From Pseudoalteromonas sp. FUC4 (GTDB taxonomy: Bacteria > Pseudomonadota > Gammaproteobacteria > Enterobacterales > Alteromonadaceae), in the NCBI RefSeq assembly GCF_008370255.1, contig NZ_SEUI01000005.1, forward strand, positions 267 through 56,004: 55,738 nt of DNA, written 5' to 3'. Shown one piece after another: positions 38,407-47,435 of this stretch. The position numbers and the translations under genes were made by a program. Under the pieces are notes generated by a model that was not told where the DNA came from, did no database searches, and worked only from the letters and a program-made list of their open reading frames with translations. Each line of letters starts with the position of its first letter. Positions within the stretch are counted from its first letter, which is position 1.

Positions 38407-39027
38407 GTGCAATTTAAAGATAGAATTACGCTCGCTTTTAGTGGTGCATCTGGTGCGCCTTATGGGCTAAGGTTACTTGAAGTATTACTTGAGCAACAAT
38501 TTCAGGTCTACGTACTCATCTCAAGTGCAGCACGCGTGGTGCTTGATACAGAATCAAATATTAAGCTCTCTGGAAATGAAGATAAGGCCACAGAGCAGTT
38601 AAGTACGCTGTTTAATGCCAAACCTGAACAGCTAAAAGTATACGGTAAAGATAACTGGTTTAGCCCTGTGGCTTCGGGCTCTGCTGCTCCAAAAAAAATG
38701 GTAGTATGCCCATGTAGTGCTGGATCGGTTTCTGCAATTGCAGTAGGGGCGTCTGATAATTTATTAGAGCGCGCCGCTGATGTGGTAATTAAAGAACGCG
38801 GGCAGCTAATTTTAGTACCGCGCGAAACACCATTTAACGAAATTCATTTAGAAAACATGCTTAAGTTATCTCGTTTAGGGGTAACAATTATGCCAGCCGC
38901 ACCTGGTTTTTATCATAAGCCACAAAGTATTGAAGATTTAGTTGATTTTATGGTGGCGAGAATTTTAGATCATTTAAATATTGAACATAACCTAACAAAA
39001 CGTTGGGGTTATGGTGAGGGTAAGTAA
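38407..39027 (+). CDS. ubiX: Flavin prenyltransferase
   Basis: Prenylates FMN to make the cofactor of the UbiD decarboxylase in ubiquinone synthesis. [18 protein letters not shown] (about residues 11-28) is the flavin-binding N-terminal motif, and [32 protein letters not shown] (about 99-130) plus [13 protein letters not shown] are classical. 206 residues. GTG start at 38407, one base after the mpl stop. Its TAA overlaps the ABC ATPase ATG by one base. Confidence 0.96.
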   Translation: MQFKDRITLAFSGASGAPYGLRLLEVLLEQQFQVYVLISSAARVVLDTESNIKLSGNEDKATEQLSTLFNAKPEQLKVYGKDNWFSPVASGSAAPKKMVVCPCSAGSVSAIAVGASDNLLERAADVVIKERGQLILVPRETPFNEIHLENMLKLSRLGVTIMPAAPGFYHKPQSIEDLVDFMVARILDHLNIEHNLTKRWGYGEGK

Positions 39028-39956
39028 TGAATAAGCAAAATATTGCTTTAAATATAGAAGGCCTTACCAAGGTTTATAAAAATGGTGTTGAGGCTATCAA
39101 AGGCGTTGATTTACAAGTTGAAGAGGGCGATTTTTTCGCTTTGCTTGGTCCAAACGGAGCTGGTAAATCAACCACTATTGGTGTTATTTCGTCACTTGTT
39201 AATAAAACAAAAGGCAAAGTAGAAGTATTTGGCTGTGATATTGATACTGATTTAGAGGCTGCAAAAGCGCATTTAGGCTTAGTGCCACAAGAGTTTAACT
39301 TTAGCCAGTTTGAAACGCTTAGCCAAATACTGGTTAACCAAGCCGGTTATTATGGTGTGCCACGTGGTGAAGCCCATAAACGTGCTGATAAATACCTAGC
39401 GCAGCTAGGGTTATTAGAGAAAAAAGACAAGCAAGCACGTACGCTTTCAGGCGGAATGAAACGTCGATTAATGATTGCACGCGCCCTTATGCACGAGCCA
39501 AAACTACTTATACTTGATGAACCAACAGCGGGTGTAGACATAGAGCTTCGTCGTTCAATGTGGGATTTTTTACGCCAAATAAATGAGCAAGGCGTTACTA
39601 TTATTTTAACAACACACTACCTTGAAGAAGCTGAGTTACTGTGTAAAAACATAGCGATTATTGATTCAGGTCGAATTGTTGAAAACACGACCATTAAAGC
39701 GCTGCTTGCAAAACTTGATAAAGAAACCTTTATTTTAGATTTAAAAATGCCAGCAAACCCTGTCACGCTTGAAGGCTATAAGTTTACGATGACGGATGAT
39801 CATACTGTTGAAGTTGAAGTCGCTAAATCACAGGGCTTAAATGCGGTATTTAACGCATTAACAACTCAAGGTAATACAGTATTAAGTATGCGAAATAAAG
39901 CAAACAGACTAGAAGAGTTATTTGTAGGATTATTAGAGCAAGGGCGGGGCGAATAA
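39027..39956 (+). CDS. yadG: YadG-like ABC transporter ATP-binding protein
   Basis: A 309-residue ATPase subunit. Walker A is GPNGAGKSTT (about residues 38-47), the signature LSGGMKRRLMIARAL (about 140-154), Walker B LLILDEPTAGVD (about 160-171), and the switch His lies in TTHYLEE. The C-terminal part with VAKSQGLNAVFNALTTQG is the usual extension of the YadG-type ABC-2 exporters. The permease follows directly. The substrate is unknown. Confidence 0.9.
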   Translation: MNKQNIALNIEGLTKVYKNGVEAIKGVDLQVEEGDFFALLGPNGAGKSTTIGVISSLVNKTKGKVEVFGCDIDTDLEAAKAHLGLVPQEFNFSQFETLSQILVNQAGYYGVPRGEAHKRADKYLAQLGLLEKKDKQARTLSGGMKRRLMIARALMHEPKLLILDEPTAGVDIELRRSMWDFLRQINEQGVTIILTTHYLEEAELLCKNIAIIDSGRIVENTTIKALLAKLDKETFILDLKMPANPVTLEGYKFTMTDDHTVEVEVAKSQGLNAVFNALTTQGNTVLSMRNKANRLEELFVGLLEQGRGE

Positions 39957-40724
39957 ATGTTTAAATATGGCGTAGCCTTAAAGAGTTTATGGATTAAAGA
40001 GTGCATTCGTTTTTTACGTATCTGGGTACAAACCTTAGTGCCGCCAGCAATTACGATGAGCTTATATTTTGTTATTTTTGGTAACTTAATTGGTTCACGT
40101 ATTGGTGATATGGGCGGCTTTAGTTATATGGAGTTTATTGTACCAGGCCTTATAATGATGTCGGTTATTACTAATTCCTATTCCAACGTAGCCTCTAGTT
40201 TTTACTCAACAAAATTTCAAAAAAGCATTGAAGAGCTTTTAGTTGCACCTGTGCCTAATTACATTATTGTACTGGGTTATATGGGCGGCGGTATGACGCG
40301 CGGTATTATGGTGGGCTTTATAGTTACCTGTGTATCGTTATTATTTGTTGATATTCAAATTCATAATATTTTTGTAATTATGGCGACGGTTATTTTAACC
40401 TCAGCTGTGTTTGCTTTAGGTGGTTTAATTAATGCAATTTACGCAAATAGCTTTGACGATATAAGTATTATTCCCACCTTTATACTAACGCCATTAACTT
40501 ACTTGGGCGGTGTATTTTATTCAATTACATTATTGCCAGAATTTTGGCAAAACGTATCGCAAATAAACCCTATCATATACATGGTAAATGCATTTCGTTA
40601 TGGCTTTTTAGGTGTGTCGGATGTTGATTTAAGTGTAGCGTTAGGTGTTATTTTGGTGTTTATTACGGTGTTATTTACTTTAGCGCTAACTTTAATTAAA
40701 AAAGGTGTGGGGCTAAGACACTAA
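39957..40724 (+). CDS. yadH: YadH-like ABC transporter permease
   Basis: A 255-residue ABC-2-type inner-membrane permease with about six membrane helices. Typical motifs are FIVPGLIMMSVITNSYSNVASSFYSTKFQKSIEELLVAPV (about residues 62-101) and LTPLTYLGGVFYSITLLP (about 181-198). It pairs with the ATPase just before it, and its TAA overlaps the TrmB-like gene start by one base. Assigned to the YadGH pair by similarity; exported substrate unknown. Confidence 0.9.
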   Translation: MFKYGVALKSLWIKECIRFLRIWVQTLVPPAITMSLYFVIFGNLIGSRIGDMGGFSYMEFIVPGLIMMSVITNSYSNVASSFYSTKFQKSIEELLVAPVPNYIIVLGYMGGGMTRGIMVGFIVTCVSLLFVDIQIHNIFVIMATVILTSAVFALGGLINAIYANSFDDISIIPTFILTPLTYLGGVFYSITLLPEFWQNVSQINPIIYMVNAFRYGFLGVSDVDLSVALGVILVFITVLFTLALTLIKKGVGLRH

Positions 40725-41401
40725 TGAGTGATGCAAATTCACGTAGTATTGTATCTAATCAAGCGGGTATTCACGAAAAGCTTGATGAAATAGTAAATAA
40801 GCATTTAGATGTCGAGTTTAAAAAACCAATTGCAGCGCATACGCAAACTGCATTTGACGAGGTTAATGCTAAAGTACAAGCTTTTAATGGCCCGCTTATT
40901 TTAGACTCGTGTTGTGGCGTGGGTGAAAGCTCAGCTAATCTAGCTAAGCGTCACCCTGATGCCCTCGTTATAGGTATTGATAAATCGTCGCATCGACTTG
41001 ATAAACACGACGTTGAATATAAGCAAACTGACAGTGGTCAGTACATCTTAGTGCAAGCAGATTTAAATGACTTCTGGCGTTTAGCGGTTGCTGCTAATTG
41101 GCAACCTACGCACCATTATTTGTTGTATCCAAACCCATGGCCTAAATCTAAGCATATTCGTAGGCGCTGGCATGGCGCAGCTATTTTTCCGTTTATCGTT
41201 AAGTTAGGTGGGCAATTAGAAGTGCGCAGCAATTGGGATATTTACGTGAAAGAGTTCGCAAGGGCGCTTGAACTAACTGGCAACTCTTGCGATGTGACTC
41301 TTTATGAGTCAGACGATGCAATTACGCCTTTTGAGCGTAAATACTGGGCCAGTGGCCAGCAAAGCCACCGGCTCGTTATTAACTTACCTAGGGCGTGTTG
41401 A
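40724..41401 (+). CDS. TrmB-like SAM-dependent methyltransferase
   Basis: A 225-residue class I methyltransferase related to TrmB, the tRNA m7G46 methyltransferase. SAM motif I is LDSCCGVGESSANL (about residues 60-73), not the usual EIG(F/C)G. The family signature is present but changed: YPNPWPKSKHIRRRWH (135-150) instead of PDPW, and RSNWDIYVKE (168-177) instead of TDW. Both family Asp residues are Asn. It may modify a different RNA position or be an altered TrmB paralogue; true TrmB is not in the window. It is last in the mpl-ubiX-yadGH run. Its final codons (Arg-Ala-Cys, stop) are inside the left terminal repeat of the following element. Confidence 0.8.
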   Translation: MSDANSRSIVSNQAGIHEKLDEIVNKHLDVEFKKPIAAHTQTAFDEVNAKVQAFNGPLILDSCCGVGESSANLAKRHPDALVIGIDKSSHRLDKHDVEYKQTDSGQYILVQADLNDFWRLAVAANWQPTHHYLLYPNPWPKSKHIRRRWHGAAIFPFIVKLGGQLEVRSNWDIYVKEFARALELTGNSCDVTLYESDDAITPFERKYWASGQQSHRLVINLPRAC

Positions 41402-41655
41402 CCTTTCGTGATTGATTTTGCAGCAGCATGTTTGGTTTTTAGGCAAGGCGGAGCCTATGTAGTGTGGTTATTCCCCATAAATAGGCGATAACGCAGCATA
41501 AAGACCAAACATGTGCTGCCCTTTGGGTTCTTTCTAGGGACGATTAACTCTTTGTTGCTCTGTTTTTACTTAGTCCACTAGGTTACAAACCTCGCGCCGC
41601 GATTTAATCGCCCCTAGATTGAACAAATTTCAATCCACAAAGATCAACACGTCCT
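41390..41655. mobile_element. Non-coding MITE-like element with terminal inverted repeats
   Basis: The left end (AGGGCGTGTTGACCTTTCGTG) and the reverse complement of the right end (AGGACGTGTTGATCTTTGTGG) match at most positions, giving inverted repeats of about 20 bases over a 266-base unit. Inside are two further inverted pairs: GCAGCAGCATGTTTGGT (41420-41436) with ACCAAACATGTGCTGC (41504-41519), and TCTAGGGACGATTAA (from about 41532) with TTAATCGCCCCTAGA (to about 41619). No reading frame of note is inside, so it would need a transposase in trans. Target-site duplication is not clear. Confidence 0.65.
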
Positions 41656-41667
41656 GGTTAAAGTAAG

Positions 41668-43548
41668 TTAAAGTGCTAATTCTTCTGTAACCGTATTAAC
41701 ATGTGGCACTGGATGGGCAAAATAGTTGCCTTGCATTAGTGTCACATTCGCCTTTTTAAGTGCGGTTACTATGGTTGCATTTTCTACCGACTCTGCCATT
41801 AGTTGCAAACCAAGTTGATTTGCAAAACTGGCTATGTGCTCAATAAACAAGTAGATATCTTTGTCATTCACTATTTGCTTTATTAGTGCGCCATCTAATT
41901 TAATACCATCTACTTCAAGCTTAAGTACGTTTGATATATTTGAATAACCACTACCAAAGTCATCAATAATAACCTTAACGCCTTTTGTTTTAACCATTCC
42001 AATAAACGCTTTTACTTCAGAAAAGTTGGCAATAGCTTGGGTTTCTAAAAGCTCTAATGTGATATTACCAGGATGCGGATAGCGCTTAAGTTCGTCCGCA
42101 ATAAACTCACTTAAATTAGGGTCGAGCATATCTTGTGCTGTTATATTTAAGCTCCAGCAAATATCGGTTTTTCTAAAGCGACTAACACATTGTGAAAATA
42201 TAGTACGGGTAAGTATTCCGTCCATTCTTGAGCGGGTAACAACATTTAAAAATGCATCAGGTTTTAATACTTCCCCTTGCGCTGTTACCATTCGAGCTAA
42301 ACATTCGTATTGAACGACCTTATTGGTATTTGTATCAATAATGGGTTGAAAGTAAGGCACTATACGATTGTTATCAAACGCTTCACGTACTTCTTTAGCC
42401 ATTTCTACATTATATTGATATTGCGTTTTTACATCGTGTAGCGCTTTTGAGTAGTTAACTACACTATGCCTGCCTTGTTTAGCTTGCAGGGCTGCTATAT
42501 GAGCGTTTTCAAGTAGTAGCGATTTATTACCACTGGCAATACCTGCACATAGGGTTATGTAGATAAAAGGGTCAGTTAACACTGGGGTATTAAAGTTATA
42601 TGTTTTTACAAAGTCGGTAAATTCGTCATTACTCATTTCTTTAGGCGCGAGTAATACTATTTTATTGGTTGCTAGTCTGTATATATGGCAGTGCGGAGAG
42701 CTCCTAAGTTTAAAGTGAATAAGTAAGTTTTTCATTACCTTGTCGCCCACTTCAGTACCATAAAAGCTGTTTATATCTTCTATTTCATTAACCCAAATAA
42801 CGGCTAATTGCATGTGATGGTCATTACTTTTTTTTATGTAGTATTCAAGTGCGATATGATTTGAAAAGCCAGTACTTGAGTCAGTTGCTAAAGAGCGCTT
42901 TAGTAAATAAATATATATAGCGGCAACCAGTATCGCTATAAAAAAGAAGAAACTAGCCATTGCAGCAGCTTTTGATACGCTTTCTTTAAGTTTCTCGTTT
43001 AAATCATAAATAGTTATATCGGCACCCGTTAAATAGGTATTGCCGTTATTTGGGTCAACGTAAGGAATAAAAATTGTTTTAAAGTGGCCCCACTGATCGC
43101 TCGATATTTCAAATACAGGTTCTGTTGAATAAAAAGCACTTAGGTTGGCATCGGTGGCTTCAGGATAGAGATCTAAAAATTGTGTTACTTTGCCATTATT
43201 TTGATCGTCTTGCGTGTAACTTGATGAGCTAAAAAGCACCTTACCGTCTTTTAAAACCATTGAATAGACATAGGCAATATCAAGTGCTTGAGCAAACTCA
43301 GAGAGCTGCTTACTTTTATCTTGATAGTAAGAAAAACTTATATTATCGCCTTGATTAACCGCACTTAAATAATCGTCACCTAAAATATGTTTAACGCTGG
43401 TGGCGGCATTAAGTAAGCGATTATCAACCGACTGCATTATTTCAGCACGCGTGGTTTGGTAAGTGTAGTAAACGTAGGTTAGCAAGCTTATTAAAAACAA
43501 GCTAAAGCCTGCTACTATCCAACTAACCTTTACTCTTCCTTCTGGCAT
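41668..43548 (-). CDS. Membrane EAL phosphodiesterase with degenerate GGDEF domain
   Basis: A 626-residue c-di-GMP-related protein. A helix (about residues 9-29), a periplasmic sensor region (30-195) and a second helix (about 196-217) are followed by a cytoplasmic GGDEF-like domain (about 230-365) and an EAL domain (about 385-620). The GGDEF motif is absent (ATNKI at 293-297), so cyclase activity is not expected. The EAL catalytic residues look intact: Glu415 (YECLAR, an ECL variant), Asn468, Glu502, Asp529-Asp530 (IIDDFGSGYS), Lys550, Glu586 and Gln606. It probably hydrolyses c-di-GMP in response to an outside signal. ATG with AGGGACAC upstream. Confidence 0.9.
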   Translation of the reverse strand: MPEGRVKVSWIVAGFSLFLISLLTYVYYTYQTTRAEIMQSVDNRLLNAATSVKHILGDDYLSAVNQGDNISFSYYQDKSKQLSEFAQALDIAYVYSMVLKDGKVLFSSSSYTQDDQNNGKVTQFLDLYPEATDANLSAFYSTEPVFEISSDQWGHFKTIFIPYVDPNNGNTYLTGADITIYDLNEKLKESVSKAAAMASFFFFIAILVAAIYIYLLKRSLATDSSTGFSNHIALEYYIKKSNDHHMQLAVIWVNEIEDINSFYGTEVGDKVMKNLLIHFKLRSSPHCHIYRLATNKIVLLAPKEMSNDEFTDFVKTYNFNTPVLTDPFIYITLCAGIASGNKSLLLENAHIAALQAKQGRHSVVNYSKALHDVKTQYQYNVEMAKEVREAFDNNRIVPYFQPIIDTNTNKVVQYECLARMVTAQGEVLKPDAFLNVVTRSRMDGILTRTIFSQCVSRFRKTDICWSLNITAQDMLDPNLSEFIADELKRYPHPGNITLELLETQAIANFSEVKAFIGMVKTKGVKVIIDDFGSGYSNISNVLKLEVDGIKLDGALIKQIVNDKDIYLFIEHIASFANQLGLQLMAESVENATIVTALKKANVTLMQGNYFAHPVPHVNTVTEELAL

Positions 43549-43812
43549 ATGTGTCCCTTTTCTGTTATCAAATTTATTATACCCAAAATAAGTAAATGCC
43601 CAATAAATAATTATGTTTAGTCGAATTTTAATTAAATTATCATTTTTTTGTCATCGCTTTGATTGCTTTTGTAGGTTTAAGCGAGACATTTTAGTTATAT
43701 TGCAGTAAAGTTAGCGCAATTTTTAAAGAAACACGATTGCTCTAAATATCCTATTAATTAGGCATTTTTAATGAGTAAGTACGTGTTTTAGCTACACACA
43801 CTAGGTATTGAG

Positions 43813-45438
43813 ATGGATCAAAAGCGTTGTGCCGTCGCCTCTAAAGAAAGCCTTAAGCGTATATTTACTGTACCTGAAGCGCCAGACTCAACTTTAAGCA
43901 AAATCGAGCTTGAAATTTCGAGTAATTTAGCTGGTTTCTTAAACGAAAATATAGCGGCAATTGAAAAACCATTACATGAGATCGAAAAAGATTTTCAATC
44001 AGCAGTGATCCCAGAAGATCCAACGTTTGTATCTGCTTATGCCCAAGACATTATGGAGCAACTTGTTGCACATTCTGTGCATACAGCTGCGCCTAGCTTT
44101 ATTGGTCACATGACCTCAGCCTTACCGCATTTTTTATTACCGCTTTCAAAATTGATGGTAGGGCTAAATCAAAATCTAGTAAAAATAGAAACATCTAAAG
44201 CGTTTACGCCTCTTGAGCGTCAAGTGCTTGGGATGATGCATCATTTAGCTTATGGACAAGAAGACTCATTTTATTCTAAATGGATGCACAGTGCTAAAAC
44301 CTCATTAGGTGCATTTTGCTCTGGTGGTACGGTTGCCAATATTACTGCGCTTTGGATTGCGCGAAACCGCTTATTAAAGACCGATGGCGATTTTAGGGGG
44401 ATTGGTGCACAAGGTCTAATTGCCGGTATGCTGCATTATGGCTATAAAGGTTTAGCCGTATTAATATCAGAACGCGGACATTACTCTTTAGGTAAATCGG
44501 TTGATTTACTGGGCATTGGTCGCGATAACTTAATTGGTATTAAAACCTGCGAAAATAATAAAGTTGATGTAGGAGCTATGCGCGAAAAAGCACGTGAGCT
44601 TGAATCGCAAGGTATTAAAGTAATGGCCATTATTGGGGTCGCGGGTACAACCGAAACCGGCAATATTGACCCACTTGATGAAATGGCCGACTTAGCACAA
44701 GACATTAACTGTCATTTTCATGTAGATGCTGCATGGGGCGGAGCAACGCTTTTATCGAGTACGCACCGTCCTTTACTAAAAGGGATTGAGCGAGCAGATT
44801 CAATTACCATCGATGCACATAAACAAATGTATGTACCAATGGGAGCGGGTTTGGTTTTATTTAAAGACCCAGCTGCCACAGATGCAATAGAGCATCACGC
44901 TGAGTACATATTACGTAAAGGTTCAAAAGACTTAGGTAGCCACACACTTGAAGGCAGCCGACCTGGTATGGCAATGTTAGTACATGCTTGCTTACGTGTT
45001 ATTGGTCGTAAAGGTTACGAAATGCTGATTGACCGAAGCATCAAAAAAGCACATTACTTTGCTGATTTAATTAAAGCTGATGAAGACTTTGAGCTTATTT
45101 CTGAGCCTGAGTTGTGCTTATTAACGTATCGTTATGTACCTAAGCAAATTAAACAAGCAATAGCTGATGCTGATGCCGCAACTCGGTTGGATATTTTTGC
45201 TTCGCTGAACCGTTTTACTGCCAGTATGCAAAAACGTCAGCGAGAGTCTGGTCGCTCATTTGTATCACGTACACGCTTAACGCCTTCTAAATACGACAAT
45301 CAACCTACAGTTGTATTTAGAGTCGTACTTGCAAACCCGCTTACCTCAGGTGCTATTTTAAAAGAGATATTAGCTGAGCAAAAAGAGTTGGCTGCAACAG
45401 ATCCGGTATTCAAAAAATACTTAAGAAAGTATATGTAG
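43813..45438 (+). CDS. panP: PLP-dependent aspartate 1-decarboxylase
   Basis: A 541-residue group II decarboxylase, similar to the PanP proteins of Vibrio and Alteromonadales that replace pyruvoyl PanD to make beta-alanine for coenzyme A. The PLP lysine is Lys337 in TIDAHKQMYVPMGAG; the pyridine-nitrogen Asp305 is in HFHVDAAWGG. CSGGTVANITALW (about 169-181) binds the phosphate. The long N-terminus (1-100) is typical of this subgroup. Glutamate decarboxylase or another acidic amino acid activity cannot be excluded by eye. Terminator shared with serA. Confidence 0.88.
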   Translation: MDQKRCAVASKESLKRIFTVPEAPDSTLSKIELEISSNLAGFLNENIAAIEKPLHEIEKDFQSAVIPEDPTFVSAYAQDIMEQLVAHSVHTAAPSFIGHMTSALPHFLLPLSKLMVGLNQNLVKIETSKAFTPLERQVLGMMHHLAYGQEDSFYSKWMHSAKTSLGAFCSGGTVANITALWIARNRLLKTDGDFRGIGAQGLIAGMLHYGYKGLAVLISERGHYSLGKSVDLLGIGRDNLIGIKTCENNKVDVGAMREKARELESQGIKVMAIIGVAGTTETGNIDPLDEMADLAQDINCHFHVDAAWGGATLLSSTHRPLLKGIERADSITIDAHKQMYVPMGAGLVLFKDPAATDAIEHHAEYILRKGSKDLGSHTLEGSRPGMAMLVHACLRVIGRKGYEMLIDRSIKKAHYFADLIKADEDFELISEPELCLLTYRYVPKQIKQAIADADAATRLDIFASLNRFTASMQKRQRESGRSFVSRTRLTPSKYDNQPTVVFRVVLANPLTSGAILKEILAEQKELAATDPVFKKYLRKYM

Positions 45439-45448
45439 TCTAAATACA

Positions 45449-45474
45449 AAAAAGGGTCCATAAGGACCCTTTTT
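45449..45474. terminator. Bidirectional terminator between panP and serA
   Basis: AAAAAGGGTCC and GGACCCTTTTT form a perfect 11-pair stem around a four-base loop. Confidence 0.93.
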
Positions 45475-45489
45475 AATATCAAAGAATGG

Positions 45490-46719
45490 TTAATGTAAAA
45501 TACGTGCTCTAATTGTACCCTCAACAGCGCTTAGTTCTTTAAGTGCTACTTCAGATTGATCTGTATCAACATCAATAACTACATAACCAATAGATGCGTC
45601 TGTTTGTAAGTATTGCGCAGCAATATTAATACCGTGCTGTGCAAACGCTTGGTTAATTTGCGTTAGCACACCTGGGCGGTTGTGGTGTACGTGCAATAAA
45701 CGGCTACGATTAGCAAGCTCAGGTAGCGATACTTCAGGGAAGTTAACCGCAGTGATAGTTGAGCCATTATCTGAATATTTAGCCAATTTACCCGCTACTT
45801 CAATACCAATGTTTTCTTGCGCTTCTTGTGTAGAACCACCAATGTGCGGCGTTAAAATAACATTGTCGAATTGGCGCAGTGGCGATACAAATTCTTCATC
45901 GTTAGATTTTGGCTCAGTAGGGAATACATCGATTGCTGCACCACTTAGTTTTTTCTCTGTAAGCGCTTCTGCAAGTGCATCAATATCAACAACAGTTCCG
46001 CGTGAGGCATTGATCAAAATAGACCCCTGCTTCATAACTGCAAGTTCTGCTGTACCAATAAGATTTTTAGTTTGCGGTGTTTCTGGTACATGTAAGCTAA
46101 TAATATCAGAGCGTTGTAACAGCTGAGTAAGGTTATGAACTTGTGTTGCATTACCCAGTGATAACTTATCTTCGATATCGTAAAACTCCACGTTCATACC
46201 GATATTTTCAGCCATAATACCTAGCTGAGTACCAATGTGACCGTAGCCAATAATACCTAATGTTTTACCACGTGCTTCAAACGAACCATTTGCAGTTTTT
46301 AACCAGCCACCACGATGAGCCGCTGCATTACGCTCTGGAATACCACGTAATAAAAGTAGTATTTCACCAAGTACAAGTTCAGCAACCGAACGAGTATTAG
46401 AAAATGGTGCGTTAAATACAGCAATACCACGTTCGCGTGCTGCATCTAAATCAACTTGGTTTGTACCAATACAAAAACAACCAATAGCAACTAGCTTTTC
46501 AGCTGAGTCTAATACGGCTTGGTTAATATGAGTACGAGAACGAAGTCCTACAAAGTGAACATCTTTAATGCGCTCTTTAAGCTCGTCCTCAGGTAAGGAT
46601 GTTTTAACGTAGTCGATGTTGCTGTAACCGTTACGTTTTAGTGTTTCAACTGCGCTTTGGTGAACACCTTCAAGCAAGAGAATTTTAATTTTGTCTTTTG
46701 CTAACGATACCTTACTCAT
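45490..46719 (-). CDS. serA: D-3-phosphoglycerate dehydrogenase
   Basis: First step of serine synthesis: 3-phosphoglycerate to 3-phosphohydroxypyruvate. Substrate and NAD domains are followed by a C-terminal ACT domain (about residues 335-409) for serine feedback. The Rossmann loop is LGIIGYGHIGTQLG (about 153-166); the catalytic His is in LTPHIGGSTQEAQ (about 291-303), with Arg in INASRGTVVDIDAL. 409 residues (E. coli 410). GGATGAGGTT makes a strong ribosome site in the nine-base gap after rpiA, so the two are translated in one transcript. Confidence 0.97.
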   Translation of the reverse strand: MSKVSLAKDKIKILLLEGVHQSAVETLKRNGYSNIDYVKTSLPEDELKERIKDVHFVGLRSRTHINQAVLDSAEKLVAIGCFCIGTNQVDLDAARERGIAVFNAPFSNTRSVAELVLGEILLLLRGIPERNAAAHRGGWLKTANGSFEARGKTLGIIGYGHIGTQLGIMAENIGMNVEFYDIEDKLSLGNATQVHNLTQLLQRSDIISLHVPETPQTKNLIGTAELAVMKQGSILINASRGTVVDIDALAEALTEKKLSGAAIDVFPTEPKSNDEEFVSPLRQFDNVILTPHIGGSTQEAQENIGIEVAGKLAKYSDNGSTITAVNFPEVSLPELANRSRLLHVHHNRPGVLTQINQAFAQHGINIAAQYLQTDASIGYVVIDVDTDQSEVALKELSAVEGTIRARILH

Positions 46720-46728
46720 AACCTCATC

Positions 46729-47382
46729 CTATTTTATTTGTGGCCCATTTTTGGTACCGATAATCACTTTATCAGCACCTCGCATCGCAAATAGGCCGTT
46801 GGTAACTACGCCAACAATTGAATTTATTTGTGTTTCAAGTTGTTTGGCATTGGTAATTTTTAAGTTAAATACATCTAATATGACGTTACCATTATCGGTA
46901 ACTACGCCTTGGCGATAAACAGGGTCACCACCAAGTTTTAATAATTCTCGTGCAACGTAGCTGCGCGCCATTGGAATAACTTCTACCGGAAGCGGGAAGT
47001 CGCCCAATGTATCTACCAGCTTTGTGTTATCAACAATACACACAAATTGTTTTGCAACTGCTGCTACTATTTTTTCACGTGTTAGCGCTGCGCCGCCGCC
47101 TTTAATCATTTCGTTTTGAGCGTTTATTTCGTCAGCGCCGTCAACGTATACATCTAAAGCATCAACGTTATTAAGTTCAAACACTTCAATACCTAACGCT
47201 TCCAAACGTGCAGTTGACGCTTCTGAGCTTGATACAGCGCCTACAATAGTGTCCTTTACAGAGCCAAGGGCATCAATAAAGTGATTAACAGTTGAGCCTG
47301 TACCGACACCTACAATGGTGTTTTCTTTTACAAACTCGAGTGCTGCCCAGGCAGCTGCTTTTTTTAATTCGTCTTGTGTCAT
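46729..47382 (-). CDS. rpiA: Ribose-5-phosphate isomerase A
   Basis: Interconverts ribulose 5-phosphate and ribose 5-phosphate. [15 protein letters not shown] (about residues 22-36) is the phosphate loop, [26 protein letters not shown] (about 80-105) has the catalytic Asp/Glu and Lys. 217 residues, as in E. coli (219). The order fau, rpiA, serA on one strand is the E. coli arrangement. Confidence 0.97.
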   Translation of the reverse strand: MTQDELKKAAAWAALEFVKENTIVGVGTGSTVNHFIDALGSVKDTIVGAVSSSEASTARLEALGIEVFELNNVDALDVYVDGADEINAQNEMIKGGGAALTREKIVAAVAKQFVCIVDNTKLVDTLGDFPLPVEVIPMARSYVARELLKLGGDPVYRQGVVTDNGNVILDVFNLKITNAKQLETQINSIVGVVTNGLFAMRGADKVIIGTKNGPQIK

Positions 47383-47435
47383 TGCTATGTGCTCATGTAT
47401 GTCAGAAATATGCGGTTAGTAACCAAAATTAAATG

